A stretch of DNA of 64,000 nucleotides from Sipunculus nudus (GCA_026874595.1 CM049316.1:35099339-35163338), one strand, 5' to 3'. Counted from the stretch's first letter, positions 26,653 to 37,960 are shown. Notes: generated by a model not told the origin, from the letters alone. Numbers and translations: made by a program.

Positions 26653-27689
26653 TGGATGTGTATCCTCGGGATAAATATCATAGCTAAATGTAAAGCTTAT
26701 CCGAAATAATCAGCACCCACTCTATAGTAGAAGTCGAGTAATGTTCACCTCTATATCGGACTGCTGACAGGGGTTCCATTGTATTTAGCGAACGCGAATC
26801 TGCCAGTAAGAAATCAGCCAATCATATATCCAAGATTTGACCAATAGGGGAGTAAATTTCTGTGAGACGTCATGGAAAGAGGTTGATTTATTATGGACGT
26901 TTTCAACCACCACACAATTGTGCTGAGTACAAGTCTATATATATTTTGTTTACGGTCAATCATAAGGCTACATATTTTTCCGTGCGGGTCTATACTAATT
27001 ACTGAAAACATGGATTTGCAAACGAAGGTTGCGGACTTCAGTTTTATCATATAAACAAGCAATTTACTAGCTGTCAGACTCTATTTAGTGGTTTAGCGCT
27101 CAGAGGGTATGTCTATAAAGTTGATTGACGACTGGTTAAGCCAATATTTGTACCTATGGGGATTCAAACACCTGTGGTCCAAACCAGTGAGTAGCGAATA
27201 GAAACAAATCCAGGGCTCCAGATCTCTCGCACAGTTGATTTCAATTTGTACCAGCTGAATCATCAAAATGGATGGGCACGTCTGTATGTTTAATAATCTC
27301 GGCCGTGACCTGCAGTAAATAGCTACATTTTGAGGATTGTCAATACACGAGCAGCAGTCCTTCAACAGACACAAAAGAGCTAGCGTTTGGTATTCAGTTC
27401 ATACCCAGAACTGCACAATAGGACCGAGTTGGTGAATGCATATGTTATCAACGGAATTCTACTGTAGCCACTTGGGACCTTCAGCTCATAAAGCGACATG
27501 GTTGGAAGTATTCTGAGACATATGAATTGTCATAAATAATCTGCTTGGATGAGCTTTTCATTGGTCTAGAGGTGTACACATGAGAAAGCAAGTGGAATAT
27601 TTACGATGCCTTAGACTCTATCTCATTGTTTAGGTTAATATGTTGTGGTTACCTCTCAGGGCAAATGTTTCACCTTTTTTCCTTCAACA

Positions 27690-28020
27690 GAAGGATACGC
27701 GTTCATCGATCCCCGTCCGTGCGTGTGTTTGTGTATTTATGTGTGTTTGTTCACGACATATTTCAAGCAATCATGAACGGGATCTTAAGAAAGTTTCAGG
27801 GCATTTTGAGAATGGGTCAATGAAAGATCGATTGGATTTTTGTCTGGATCCAACACATCATCAGGAATGTCATCAAGGAATATTCCAAAAGGTACAGTCA
27901 TTAATGCTCGATTGAACCTGGGAATATCCCCCAATAAGTTAATGCAAACACCGGATGGGGAGCACCCCACAAAAGGGATCCCCCCCTCCTTTACACACAT
28001 GGCGGAGGCTTGCATTCCTT
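27690..28020 (+). repeat. Interspersed family A, copy 2
   Basis: This is the same family as 13690-14020 and, inverted, 35590-35890. Shared words include 'tgtgtttgttcac', a 'gggcatttt' phrase, 'ggatccaacacatcatcagg' and 'gtcatcaagga'. The open frames of 60-91 codons on both strands here are by-products of the repeat. Confidence 0.5.
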
Positions 28021-28169
28021 AGAATGCTGTCTCTAGTTTTTTCTTATTCTCCCTCTCTTCAATCCGTGTTTGAGCTAGATCTCAATTATGGCTGATTTAA
28101 AAAGAAAACTGCCCTGTAGACACAGTATAAGTCGTGGGTTTCAGATTTGCAAATGATATTTATTTTGGG

Positions 28170-28375
28170 TAAAACAATCGGATCTCTCCGCTGGCGATCC
28201 GGGTTCGATCCCCGGTGTGGCCATGAGATTGGGTTGTAGCTGCCCGTCCAAGGCCGATGGTTTTCTCCGGGTTCTCCGGTTTCCTCCACCCCCACAGAAT
28301 ACCGATCCCCACCATCTGAGCCACCGAGAGTGCCTTGATTAGTTTATAACTATTTGTACAATCTATGATTAATTT
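28170..28375 (+). mobile_element. tRNA-derived SINE, copy 1
   Basis: A B-box-like 'gggttcgatcccc' lies at 28200-28212, followed by a body with 'tctccgggttctccggtttc' and a tail 'ctatttgtacaatc'. The order matches the minus-strand SINE at 34857-35075, including 'gttgtagctgcccg' against 'gttatagttgcccg' and the same tail. The tRNA-like head is short, so the A box is weak or lost. Assignment to a named SINE family is not attempted. Confidence 0.65.
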
Positions 28376-28841
28376 AAAATAAATAAGTTTATTATTAAGT
28401 TTATTATTATTTTTTCAAACCTTGGCCTAATTTCGAAAATCGAACATCTATAGTTGAACACCTTTCATTGCTTACTTCTACCAATATTTGCGCAAGCCCT
28501 AAAATACGGCTTATTTTCCAAAATGACCTTTGGTGATATTAACAGTCAAAAAAGTAAGACATCAGCACATCTAGGGTCGTGTTTGGAAAAACTCTGCAAA
28601 TACATGTACTTATACTTGATTATATAGTTAAGAGGCCTGTGGGGATGCCTTTGGGTAGACAGCGGTTGTTATACACTTAGCTGTATAATCAAGTGAAGTT
28701 TACATATATATTCGCTGATGACAACAAACACTTGATAAGACAAGACACGCCCGAGCGCATAACCAGTTTACATTATTCAGACTGAGCTGATGACAGCGCT
28801 GTCCCTATCTTGGCTATAATGTTCCTGCACTTGGATCCTTA

Positions 28842-28854
28842 GGGGGGGGGGGGG
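28842..28854. repeat. G13 homopolymer
   Basis: A run of about 13 G at 28842-28854, then 'cggatt'. Confidence 0.9.
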
Positions 28855-29026
28855 CGGATTACACGCTAACCTCCGGTGCAGTCTCCAGGTACCGACAGAG
28901 GTTTTTTTTTTCTCTGTGTGTATGTATAGGAGCATCGGTTTGATTTATGTTCAAACTATTCAATGCTTTTTCACGTATTTTGTTATTATTAAAACTTCTG
29001 ACTCTTATGTTCTTTAAGCCCGGTCC

Positions 29027-29135
29027 CTGATCATATGACATTTTTATCGAAACATACAAAAAAAGTAATAAAAAAAGCCGCTTGCCCGCATTGATTTCTG
29101 AAGTGCTTGAGAAGGATACCTTTTTTTAGCTTTAT
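29027..29135 (-). repeat. Half copy of the 29.3-kb TIR element, inverted
   Basis: The stretch 'gacatttttatcgaaacata' with A-rich sequence, then 'cttgcccgcattgatttctg' and 'gtgcttgagaa', is the reverse complement of the left half of the adjacent element at 29299-29649. Two copies in opposite orientation thus lie about 170 bases apart. Confidence 0.6.
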
Positions 29136-29298
29136 ATACTGCTCCCTTCTGACAACATCTCACTAACCAGAAAAAGAGCGCAAACTTCCGCCGAGGTAAA
29201 GCAATCCTAGTTGATCCATTTTATGCGGATCCTCATTGAATTTGTGGGTCCCATTCATCCGTATAAAGTCGTGGAAATTAAATTCTGCGATTTCCTGT

Positions 29299-29649
29299 TA
29301 GGCCAAAATAAAAAAAAGGTATGGTTCTCAGGCACTTTTTTTTAAATCAATGCGGGCGGGAGGTTTTTTAATTTTTAATTTTTTTGTATGTTTCGATAAA
29401 AATGTCAAGTGATTAAGGAAAAGCATGATAATAACAGATTTATTTTGCATGACAAGTAAAAACAATAAATAACATCGGAAATTTAATCAAAATTGTATGA
29501 TTTTTATCTTTTTGAAAGAAATGTCCGAGCGGCTGCAGCTAAAAATTGGTAAGTTTGTATTGAAATTCAAAATAAAAATTTTTGATGCGGGGGTTTAAAA
29601 TTTATGCGGGCGGTGCCTGAGAACCATACCTTTTATTTTTTTGGCCTTA
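29299..29649. mobile_element. MITE with near-perfect terminal inverted repeats
   Basis: The left terminal 'ggtatggttctcaggcac' (29318-29335) is the exact reverse complement of 29613-29630. Outside these, 'taggccaaaa' faces 'ttttggcctta', giving inverted ends of roughly 37 bases. The 350-base element is non-coding. Its interior has 'aatgcgggcgg' near the left end and 'tttatgcgggcggtg' near the right end, and a 'gtatgtttcgataaaaatg' phrase. Four further fragments occur in this window. The superfamily is undetermined. Confidence 0.75.
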
Positions 29650-29765
29650 ATACACCAGCGTAAAAACGCGACACAGTTGAAACATAACCATCGAGTTGCA
29701 TTTTGAGTGGCATTTTGGTTTGATTAAATAAAGGCCAGATAAACTGTCAAATAAAGCTACTTTCC

Positions 29766-29766
29766 C

Positions 29767-29798
<32 letters not shown>
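29766..29798. repeat. (TAA)n microsatellite
   Basis: About ten 'taa' repeats. Confidence 0.9.
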
Positions 29799-31029
29799 TA
29801 GAATATGGTATACTACGAAATCAGTTGGACGAATCAGTATCCGCCGAAATCAGTGGGACGGGTGAAGCGAGGCATAGATCGAAAGGCAAGGGGAAACAGA
29901 GTGAGATGTGTTGCATATTAACGTGGATGTGTGCCACGTAAACATGATTGGAGGTTGCGCCATCTCTTATTTGAAAGAGAAAGCTATCCCAGATGTATAC
30001 ATTTACAACATTTCAGGTGAATAAGTCAAACCACTGCTGAGATATAAGTGATTTTACCCTAGGCAGATGAACAGATGGACACCAAGTAAAAATGGTTGCA
30101 GGTGGCGCCACCAGTTTTGCTTATATTAAAGAGCGGCAAAAATGGTCCAGTGGTATCAGAGGAGTACTCCGGAAACGAACGCCGCGGCGGCGTCGGCGGA
30201 ATCCGGTCAAAAATATAGTATTCTCAAAACTTTGTTATGGCGGATACAATAATAATCATATACATGTATGAAAATTTTTGTGTGTATGGGTGTACATTTC
30301 CATTTGACAGTGACGTTATTTTAATATTTGCTTTTTAATTACACACTGAATTTAAGTTGTTTCCTTCGCCATTGAACGTGAGACCCATAAGGCCGGTAAC
30401 TACAGCGAGAACACCGAAATTGACAGCTGTTACTTACCTGGCTTGGTCTAGCTGTTATCCTTGACCAGGCGTTGCTTTGGTACAAATCTTTTCACTTTGT
30501 ACCTATGTTTTTACGTATTCAGGTAAAGGAAGTTGCCGATAATGTACACAGTCTCCCACTGTCACACCTGTTGCGCAGACACCCGGCACCTTTTATTCTT
30601 TCACCCGATCCGTGAACTCTCAGCCTCTAATCGTGGTCCTGTGGACCAGCCGCTGTTTTCAGCATGCAGAGGTCTTAACTCGAGTTGTACTATTCAAACA
30701 CGCGTGGGGGGCTCCCGCGGGGTTTTCACTATTCATGAATACACTACTCAGTGGGCATTTATATTGGACTGATATAATACAAAGCTAACGACTGGTCTGG
30801 TTTATGTCAAATGACAGCGCACATGTAGGCTATGGGCCCTTTTAAAAGATGAAAAAAAAATATTTGCATCTTCATAGATTCTAAAAGTGCATTCTTCCCA
30901 GAAGAAAGTGAAAGCAGTACACTATAGTCGTAGTCTCTCTAATACCAGAGGGCCGAAATGGCGCTATAGCTTTTCACAAACACAGAAACGCGACCAGTTT
31001 AGGGGTTGGTTAAGAGTGTCTTATGCCGG

Positions 31030-31130
31030 CCTTCGTGGAAGGGTGGAGGGTGATTCAGGATTTAGGAAAAGGGTGGTGGGAGGTTCCAACCAAGGAGGGC
31101 TAATGACAAAGCAAAAAAAGGTCCCCAGGT
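31030..31130 (+). repeat. Fragment of the CAGGGGCGGATCC-type element
   Basis: 'gattcaggatttaggaaaag' with G-rich sequence and 'gttccaaccaaggagg' matches, on this strand, the terminus seen on the minus strand at 1500-1568 and on the plus strand at 49693-49745. It is a diverged end fragment. Confidence 0.45.
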
Positions 31131-31880
31131 CCGGAGAAAGGGGGAGGGGGCTCAAGGCCGAAAAAAATGGTCTGCCCCTAAGGTTCAGATCTGACCAAGT
31201 GGTTCAGATCACGATATTCGGACATGCAACAACCCCTACATATTATGGAAAGTATAGTTGCATCGAAGCAGCTGGGACATGAAAAGAAAATAATTGTTTA
31301 GTACGTGCATGTTAACATAGGCCTGTTGCCTTACATTCAAGAAAATAAGACAATTGTTGTCTTGATCGGCTTTTGTTTTCAGCCAGACAAGGCATGCTGG
31401 GAAGAGGGACGTCTAACCTGAGGCGACGTCATGGGGACCCGTGAGAAAACCGCCATCTATCGGGAGTTTTTAGATAATTTGTATAGATCAGCTTGTAAAT
31501 TTGCATAAGATTCCCTTTTGCAATGGTTTGTGTCGAATCAATTAAAACGGAAACTTCCGAACAGGCGATCGGACTCCATTCCTATGTTCAGGCTTTGGAC
31601 TCCCATCTACATATTTTTTTTTTCGGAAAAACGTTAGAATCGGTAAATGTGAGGGTGATACCGGTCCGATCTTTTTAAAAATCTACCCGGAAAAATCGGC
31701 TCAAAAATTTATCCGGCCAGGAAGTTCGGCAGATGAGATGAAGGAACCAAACAATCGGCTAACCGAGAATATCGGCCGTTTTTTCCTCCTTCTTGCATCA
31801 TTAATAACGACAACAGCAACACATATGACGAAACCAGAAGTGGCCAAAATGGCTGGCAATCTGGGTATCTAATTTGCAGG

Positions 31881-31881
<1 letters not shown>

Positions 31882-31938
<57 letters not shown>

Positions 31939-31994
31939 TATATATTTATATATATATTACCCATGTCTGATTTTATATATATATATTATATATT

Positions 31995-32070
<76 letters not shown>
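31882..32070. repeat. Compound (AT)n-(GA)n microsatellite
   Basis: (AT)n spans about 31882-31933 and 31972-32040 with short interruptions, then switches directly to 15 'ag' repeats at 32041-32070. Frames here encode only IYIYIY and EREREREE-like strings. Confidence 0.95.
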
Positions 32071-32074
<4 letters not shown>

Positions 32075-32479
32075 AATTGATTAAACGCAACCTGTTTCCA
32101 GCAATTAACAATCCATCTTACTCTTTCATTTCCGACTCTAATTTTCACTTTGTGTAGCGTTTGTAAACACAACCTGAAAGTTGGCTAATGAAATTACTAA
32201 GCACCACAATGTAAAACAGAGCATGAGAGTACAAACAGTATTGTGTATCTTATCAATATATAGGACAGAAATAAAATAAGCTAAGAGTTGACTTTCCTAG
32301 AGCATTCGAGTATAATGGTAGCCAGAGACATAATGTCCCAATTCTTCACTCATTACATAATAGTCCGAATTTCCTCCTTGGATTGTTACCAATACCAGGG
32401 TAAAACTAGAATTTTCTGGCATTGGAAATGCCGTAGTATCCCCAGACAAATAAAGCATTCCCCCGTCTAAAATAGGCAC

Positions 32480-32740
32480 AGTTCTTCTGAAGTATATATT
32501 GACACGTGACAGGGCCAAGGTCACAAATGTTTGAACTTTCTGACATCTTGATGGAGATTGTTGTGTCAAATTTGAAGGAAATAGATGCAGTACTTCAAAA
32601 TTTTGAAAAATCCTGTTTCCAAAGATTTGAGGACAGATGGCTCCTGTGACACTGACCTTTGACTCCCAAAACCTCGTAACTAAGGGCAAAGATAGTATGG
32701 TTTTCAAGAAAATAAAATATGAATATCCCAAAATATTCTT
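32480..32740 (-). repeat. Dispersed 'tgaccttgac'-type repeat
   Basis: Contains 'gggccaaggtcacaaatg', 'aaatttgaagg' and 'gacactgacctttgactccc'. The word pattern is shared with 37560-37960 and resembles dispersed repeats common in bivalves and other molluscs. No termini are defined. Confidence 0.45.
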
Positions 32741-32856
32741 TGTTTAGTTTTTCTTAATGATCTCGATCTACACTGATCATATGACAATTTTATGGAAATA
32801 TACAATAAATATGTAAAAAAAAAATTAGCTAACCCAATGCACTGATTCATAAAAAT

Positions 32857-34471
32857 GGTGCCATCATTGTATCCCTAGACAAAGTCGGGGGATACTATGT
32901 TTTCATACCGGTCCCGCCGCCGCCGCATATAAATCTTGTTGGCGCGATAACTCAAAAAAATATTTCACGGATCTTTACCAAACTTGGTATATGTATAGAT
33001 ATGGGTGAGAGGACGATGCCTATTTAAAATGAGGTCATGACCTTGACTGGGAGAGTGTCCTTGACCTTGAATAGGTCCAATTTTGGGACACAAATCACAC
33101 AAATTCTTATATATCTCAAGAAATCTTCCATGGATTGATCCCAAAATCAAGTTGATGGGAGATCATGGATAGGGTTGTCATGTTCCAGAAACTGGTGGCG
33201 CCACCTATTATTCTTTACTCGTTTTCGTGCCGTTTAATACCCCCAAAATTGCTCCTTGACAGTACTGTGAGCATTATAAGTCAAAAACTAATGGACAGAT
33301 TTCTTTTATATTATGCATATACATAGATATGGGTTATGGGATGATGTTTATTTAAATTGGGGTCATGATCTTTTCTATGAGAGTGGCGTTGACGTTGAAT
33401 ATTGCCATATATGGTAAAAAATACACAAAATCATTAATTTCTCAATAAGAGATACATGGATTGGAACAAAAATCAACTTGACCGAAAATCTTGGATAGTA
33501 ATGTCATGTACCGGAAACAGGTGGCGCCACCTGTTATTCTTTTACTTGTTTTCGTGCCGTTTAATACCCCTATCATTGCCACTTAACATTACTGTGAACA
33601 TTATAAGTCAAAAACTAATGAACAGATTTCTTTCATATTATGCATATACATAGACATGGGTTATGGGATATTGTCTATATATATTGCGGTCATGACCTTT
33701 CCTATTAGAGTGACCTTGACCTTGAATATTGCCATATATGGTGAAAATTACACAAAATCATTAATATCTCAATAAGGGATCCATGGATTGGTCCAAAAAT
33801 CAACTTGCTCGAAGATCTTGGTTAGTATTGTCATGTACCAGAAACAGGTGGCACCACCTGTTATTCTTTCACTCGTTTTCGTGCCGTTTAAGACCCCATC
33901 ATTGCCACTAAACAGTACTGTGAGCATTATAAGTCAAAAACTAATGGACAGATTTCTTTCATATTATGCATATACATAGATATTGGTTATGGGATGATGT
34001 TTATTTAAATTGGGGTCATGACCTTTCCTATGAGAGTGGCCTTGACCTTGAATATTGCCATATATGGTGAAAATCACACAAAATCATTAATATATCTCAA
34101 TAAGGTATGCATTGATTGGTCCAAAAATCAACTTGACCGAAAATCTTGGATAGTGTTGTCATTTACTGGAAACTGATAGCGCCACCTGTTATTCTTTTAC
34201 TTGTTTTTGTGCCGTTTAATACCCCATCATTGCCACTTGACAGTACTGTGAGCATTATAAGTCAAAAACTAATGGACAGATTTCTTTAATATTATGCATA
34301 TACATAGACATGGATCAGGGGATGATGTATATTGAAATTTGGGTCATGACCTTTTCTATGAGAGTGACCTGATATTAAGAGTGTGGTCTGATATTAATTG
34401 TTGCTGAAGATAGGGGGCCTATTCTTAAAGAGGGGGGGGGGGGATTAATTGTCTAGGGATACTATGGCACC
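32857..34471. mobile_element. TIR-bounded element carrying a ~327-bp tandem array
   Basis: The left end 'ggtgcc...tatccctagacaa' (32857-32882) mirrors the right end 'ttgtctagggata...ggcacc' (34449-34471): the 13-base core is an exact reverse complement and the outer 8 bases also match around a 3-base indel. Between the ends a unit of 326-328 bases repeats. A shared 'ccacct' landmark falls at 33201, 33527, 33854 and 34182, giving four marked units plus a partial fifth. Units share 'gtcatgacctt', 'tggattggtcc' and 'ttcgtgccgtttaa'. A G12 run lies at 34432-34443. No transposase is seen, so it is non-autonomous. A diverged single unit lies inverted at 38020-38265. Confidence 0.75.
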
Positions 34472-34576
34472 TGCGGTGCCAAGAAATGTCTAGTTTTATA
34501 TGGTTTTGTTGGAGGTAACCGCCTCCATTTCTTTAAATGCCAGTTTAACTCTAAGTATATGTGCAGCTGCATAATT

Positions 34577-34840
34577 TCATTTCGGTTTCGGACCACGTGA
34601 CATGACAGTATCACAGGCCTCCTCTTGTGTGAACCGGGCCCGGTTCCTCTTGCACCTGCGGGCCATGGGTGTGTAATTGTCCCTACTGCTGGGCAAATCG
34701 TTGAGCATAGTCTTCCCATTAAGTCTACAGAGCGCCCCCTGAGTGGAGAGCCGCCCATGAAAAAACTCACCGTCTTCCAGCTTTGATTTTGGTGCTCTGA
34801 CGTTACCCCTGAGCCACAGAAGCCGCTCCCTAAGAAACAC
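34577..34840 (-). other. Possible isolated exon or captured gene fragment, not recognised
   Basis: A minus-strand frame of about 86 codons is open from a plausible splice acceptor ('GTGTTTCTTAG', ending about 34832) to a TGA at 34577. The peptide is mixed-composition and charged, with stretches such as 'GEFFHGRLSTQGALCRLNGK' and 'RCKRNRARFTQEEACDT', unlike the low-complexity frames around it. I do not recognise a family. It has no convincing ATG at its start and sits between a TIR element and a SINE, so it may be a transduced exon, a pseudogene fragment or chance. A second minus-strand frame overlaps it. Confidence 0.25.
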
Positions 34841-34856
34841 ACTTTTTTATATAAAC

Positions 34857-35075
34857 TTTATATATTTTAAACGGATTGTACAAATAGATAGCAAATACTT
34901 AATACTGGACACTCCCCATGGCTCGGATCGTGGCCTTCGGTAGTCTGTAGGCATGGATGGAACCGGAGCTTTTGCGGGCAACTATAACCCACTCTCATCG
35001 CAACGCCGGGGATCGACCTCGGGTCGCCACGGATAAGCGCCAAACTACTGTCCAGGCCATATCTCTCGTGTACTG
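34857..35075 (-). mobile_element. tRNA-derived SINE, copy 2
   Basis: On the minus strand a tRNA-like head has 'gatatggcctggacagtag' and a B box 'gaggtcgatccccgg', then a body homologous to the SINE at 28170-28375 and a tail 'ctatttgtacaatc'. The tail occupies the low-coordinate end near 34870-34885. This copy keeps a longer head than copy 1. Transcription would be by RNA polymerase III if active. Confidence 0.7.
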
Positions 35076-35589
35076 ACTCTGCTTATACTAGGTGTATTAG
35101 TACTCTTTAGTATGGACACTTATATGATTGCACGATAGGGCTAATGTCTTACAGCCCGCCAGCTGGCGCCCACATCTGTGACATGTGTGTCCCCCTGTTG
35201 CGACCAGCCGCTGCCGAGGGCTTATCCGCATGATGTCTATTTATGCTGTCAGCACAACAGCTGGTCCAAGTCTTCTGCAGCACTGTAATATGTTCCTCAT
35301 TCCGTCTAACACATTGTTACATCTGCAAGGAAGCGGGCATGAAGGGTTTCAAGAAAACGTTTGTTAACAACATGCACTGCAAGAAAGATTACTAAGCAAT
35401 GTGACGCTCACTCCTGCGGATCCTTGTGCACGTTCACTCTGGACGGGGCCGATAATTCATAAAGCCCCGCCCATATCATTAGATCTTTCACTTGAACCGT
35501 TCACTTGCTGTGTCCATGACAGTTATCAAAACTTTAAAATTAAATCATATTACATTTAACAAACAAGGGCATGTAAACATAAGAAATCC

Positions 35590-35890
35590 GTAGTCTAAGG
35601 AATGCAAGCCTCCATGATGCTCCTAAAACCGCGTTTGCATTTACTTGTTCTGCCCATACTCCAATGTTAACTCGTGTGTAAGTGACTGTACATTGTGATT
35701 TTTCTTTGATGACGCTCCTGAATCCGGACCATGTGCTGGATCCACACCCACATCTAATCGATTCTTCAAAGATCCATGTCCGAAATGCCCAGGAAATGTC
35801 TTAAGGTTACTTTCGTAATTACGTGAGCTATTGTGAATAAACACACAGATGCAAGAACGAGAATAAACGCACACCCTTCGGGCGGAGGTT
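35590..35890 (-). repeat. Interspersed family A, copy 3, inverted
   Basis: Read on the minus strand it aligns with 27690-28020 through 'tctgtgtgtttattcac', 'gggcatttcggacatgg', 'ggatccagcacatgg' and 'gcgtcatcaaag'. The 85-codon frame here is part of the repeat. Confidence 0.5.
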
Positions 35891-36000
35891 ACAATCACTG
35901 ATCCTATTCATATACAATCTTGTTAAAATATACATAAATATAAGTATTATGTTTTTTCCCAAATACATTAGATTATGGTATTTGCCAATATTTTGTTTTA

Positions 36001-36350
36001 ACATCGTTTGCTCACTCCTGTGCACAGGCAAAACTATGTTGCACCAGGCGCGACAAGTGCCCAAAAAATAAACATGGCAAACACACCACCTGGTAGCTAT
36101 AACGCGCAATTTCACAAATCAAGGTTATTCAAGCTTCAAACCGGTATTTCTCCTGTTGTTTCATATTTCTTGTTACTTCACCTTGGTTGGGAGTAGTCGC
36201 ATGTGCACAAGATCGAGACCTCTGGTATCATAAAGTCTTGATATGATAAACTGACACACGTGGACCGCGAGTGTACTCACACTCAAAACCATAACAACGT
36301 ATAAAACAGGTGAATTAGAGATAGTAAGTGTGTATGCTGGGATGGTTTAG
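36001..36350 (+). repeat. Interspersed family B, copy 1
   Basis: Three copies in the same orientation lie at 36001-36350, 43735-44070 and 62325-62650. Ordered shared phrases include 'gctcactcctgtgcacagg' (or 'cttacccctgtaaacaagg'), 'gacctctggt', 'gcagtctt' or 'aagtctt', 'gtggacc...gtgt', 'ataaaacaggtgaattagag' and 'gctgggatgg'. The family is about 340 bases and non-coding. Confidence 0.6.
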
Positions 36351-36387
36351 CTAGACAGTAAGCTGTCATGAAAGTGTATAATACATA

Positions 36388-36810
36388 CTGAGGTTGCCTT
36401 TTTGTTCACGAGGGTTTAAATTTCGCGATATTCGCGAATTGGAAATAATAGCGAATATGAAACCCGCGGGAATATTGGAATAAGATGCCCCATAAACTAA
36501 GATTAACAAGAGGGGAAGACGCATCTGAAAAAACGGGTCAGTTATAACACCTCTGAAAACGCAATGCATGATATCGGTACCGGTACATGCAGACGCGCAT
36601 TAATTGTTTAGTAATCACATCGACTGTGACACAGGTCATAATATAAAGACTGTAAAAGAAATATTGTGGAATTATTCTTTTTCTCAAAATAAATACAAAT
36701 ACTGCTGTACTGACAATTTATAGGTTCTGTTACATAAAATGAAATCCTCGTGAAACGTTCAACATTAAAAAATCGCAAACTTTCAGCCTCGCGAATATAA
36801 AGTTAATCAG
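36388..36810. repeat. Interspersed 'tattcgcgaa' family C, copy 1
   Basis: It begins 'tgaggttgcctttttgttc' then 'cgcgatattcgcgaa', and ends with 'aaatcgcaaac...cctcgcgaatataaag', an imperfect inverted arrangement. Copy 2 at 42611-43040 has the same order of phrases. It is a non-coding MITE-like element. Confidence 0.6.
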
Positions 36811-37559
36811 AGTATATATAATCTCAAAATCTATTGTTCCCACCAACAAGTAAACACACCAAGAATCTCAGTACGTTCGCCGATGTATATTTCAACTTAA
36901 TTTAGTTTTAAATGTCTCAACTAATATTTGCATTTATTGTAACAATCTCCTTTTAAAGTAATTACAAATTTGATGACTAATAAACATTAAAGAATAGAAG
37001 TTTCTCTGGTACTGCGTGCACGTGTATCTACTTGAATGATCAGCTCGCCTGTCGGTGCATAGTGATGCAGTGAATTATAGGAAATGTCAGCCAAGGAATG
37101 ACAGGCCACCATTTTTTAACCGACTTTCCCTATTGCTCCGCCGAGCACATACATCTGTTATCAATCCACTGCAGTAATGGCAAATCTGGGTTGCGAAAAA
37201 AAATCATGTGCCAAATCACGTGGTTCGGTCGGCAGAGTGTCTACTCATCTTCATCAACCAACTACCCTAAAGTCGGGGAAAGTTCCCGGAGCCAAGCGGT
37301 GTAACTGTTAAGGCTGTGGAATTATGACCGCCAGGTTGTCCATTGATTCGCAGTTAGTCGACATTTTAAGCTTCACAGGTACTGATTGTACAAACGAGTA
37401 TTAAAACCTTCATACAATTAAAAAAAATTATCAAATATATTCCACTAAAATATTAGCCAATGTTGACAGCTGATGTGAAAACTGAGAAAAAAGTTTACAA
37501 AGGGACCTGGGTCACATCATATTTTAAATCAGTTGTTCCTGGCATCAGAGATACCGTCG

Positions 37560-37960
37560 GTTTCCCCGGGCATTCAGCATATCACCTTCCAGATTTCTAA
37601 GTCAAGGTTTAAAAACTCCAAGGACTTGGTTGAAACCATTTGTGTTGTACTTCTTAAGTTATGAAAGTCACAACTAACCAAATTCCAACTTTTTAATGAG
37701 AGTGGGTCCTGTGACCTTGACATTTGACTTTATGACCTCAAAGTCAGTAAGGTTCGTCCCCTAATGGCAAGTGAGCCAAATGATAAGGTTTGAAGGTTTG
37801 GAATGAAAGTGTGACATCAAATTTCTCCACAAACTTTGTAATGAAGTTGGCTCTGTGACCTTGAACTTTGCCCTTGTGAACTGGAGGTCAGTAAGGGTTT
37901 TCACTTTATGACCAATATCCATGTATGTGCGCAGTATGAGAGAAATCTACCGTGTACTTT
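37560..37960 (+). repeat. Dispersed 'gtgaccttga' repeat, two half-units
   Basis: Two similar phrases, 'cctgtgaccttgacatttga' near 37708 and 'ctctgtgaccttgaactttg' near 37852, each follow a 'tttaatgagagtgggtcc' or 'tgtaatgaagttggctc' phrase and precede 'cagtaagg', giving a spacing of about 144 bases. It resembles common molluscan repeats and contains nuclear-receptor-like half-sites. Confidence 0.5.

Noticed and set aside
31709-32172. Frames of IYIYIY and ERERER residues
   Set aside because: They are direct translations of (AT)n and (GA)n microsatellites.
32857-34471. CRISPR-like array
   Set aside because: The repeated unit is ~327 bp without short repeats and unique spacers, and the genome is eukaryotic.
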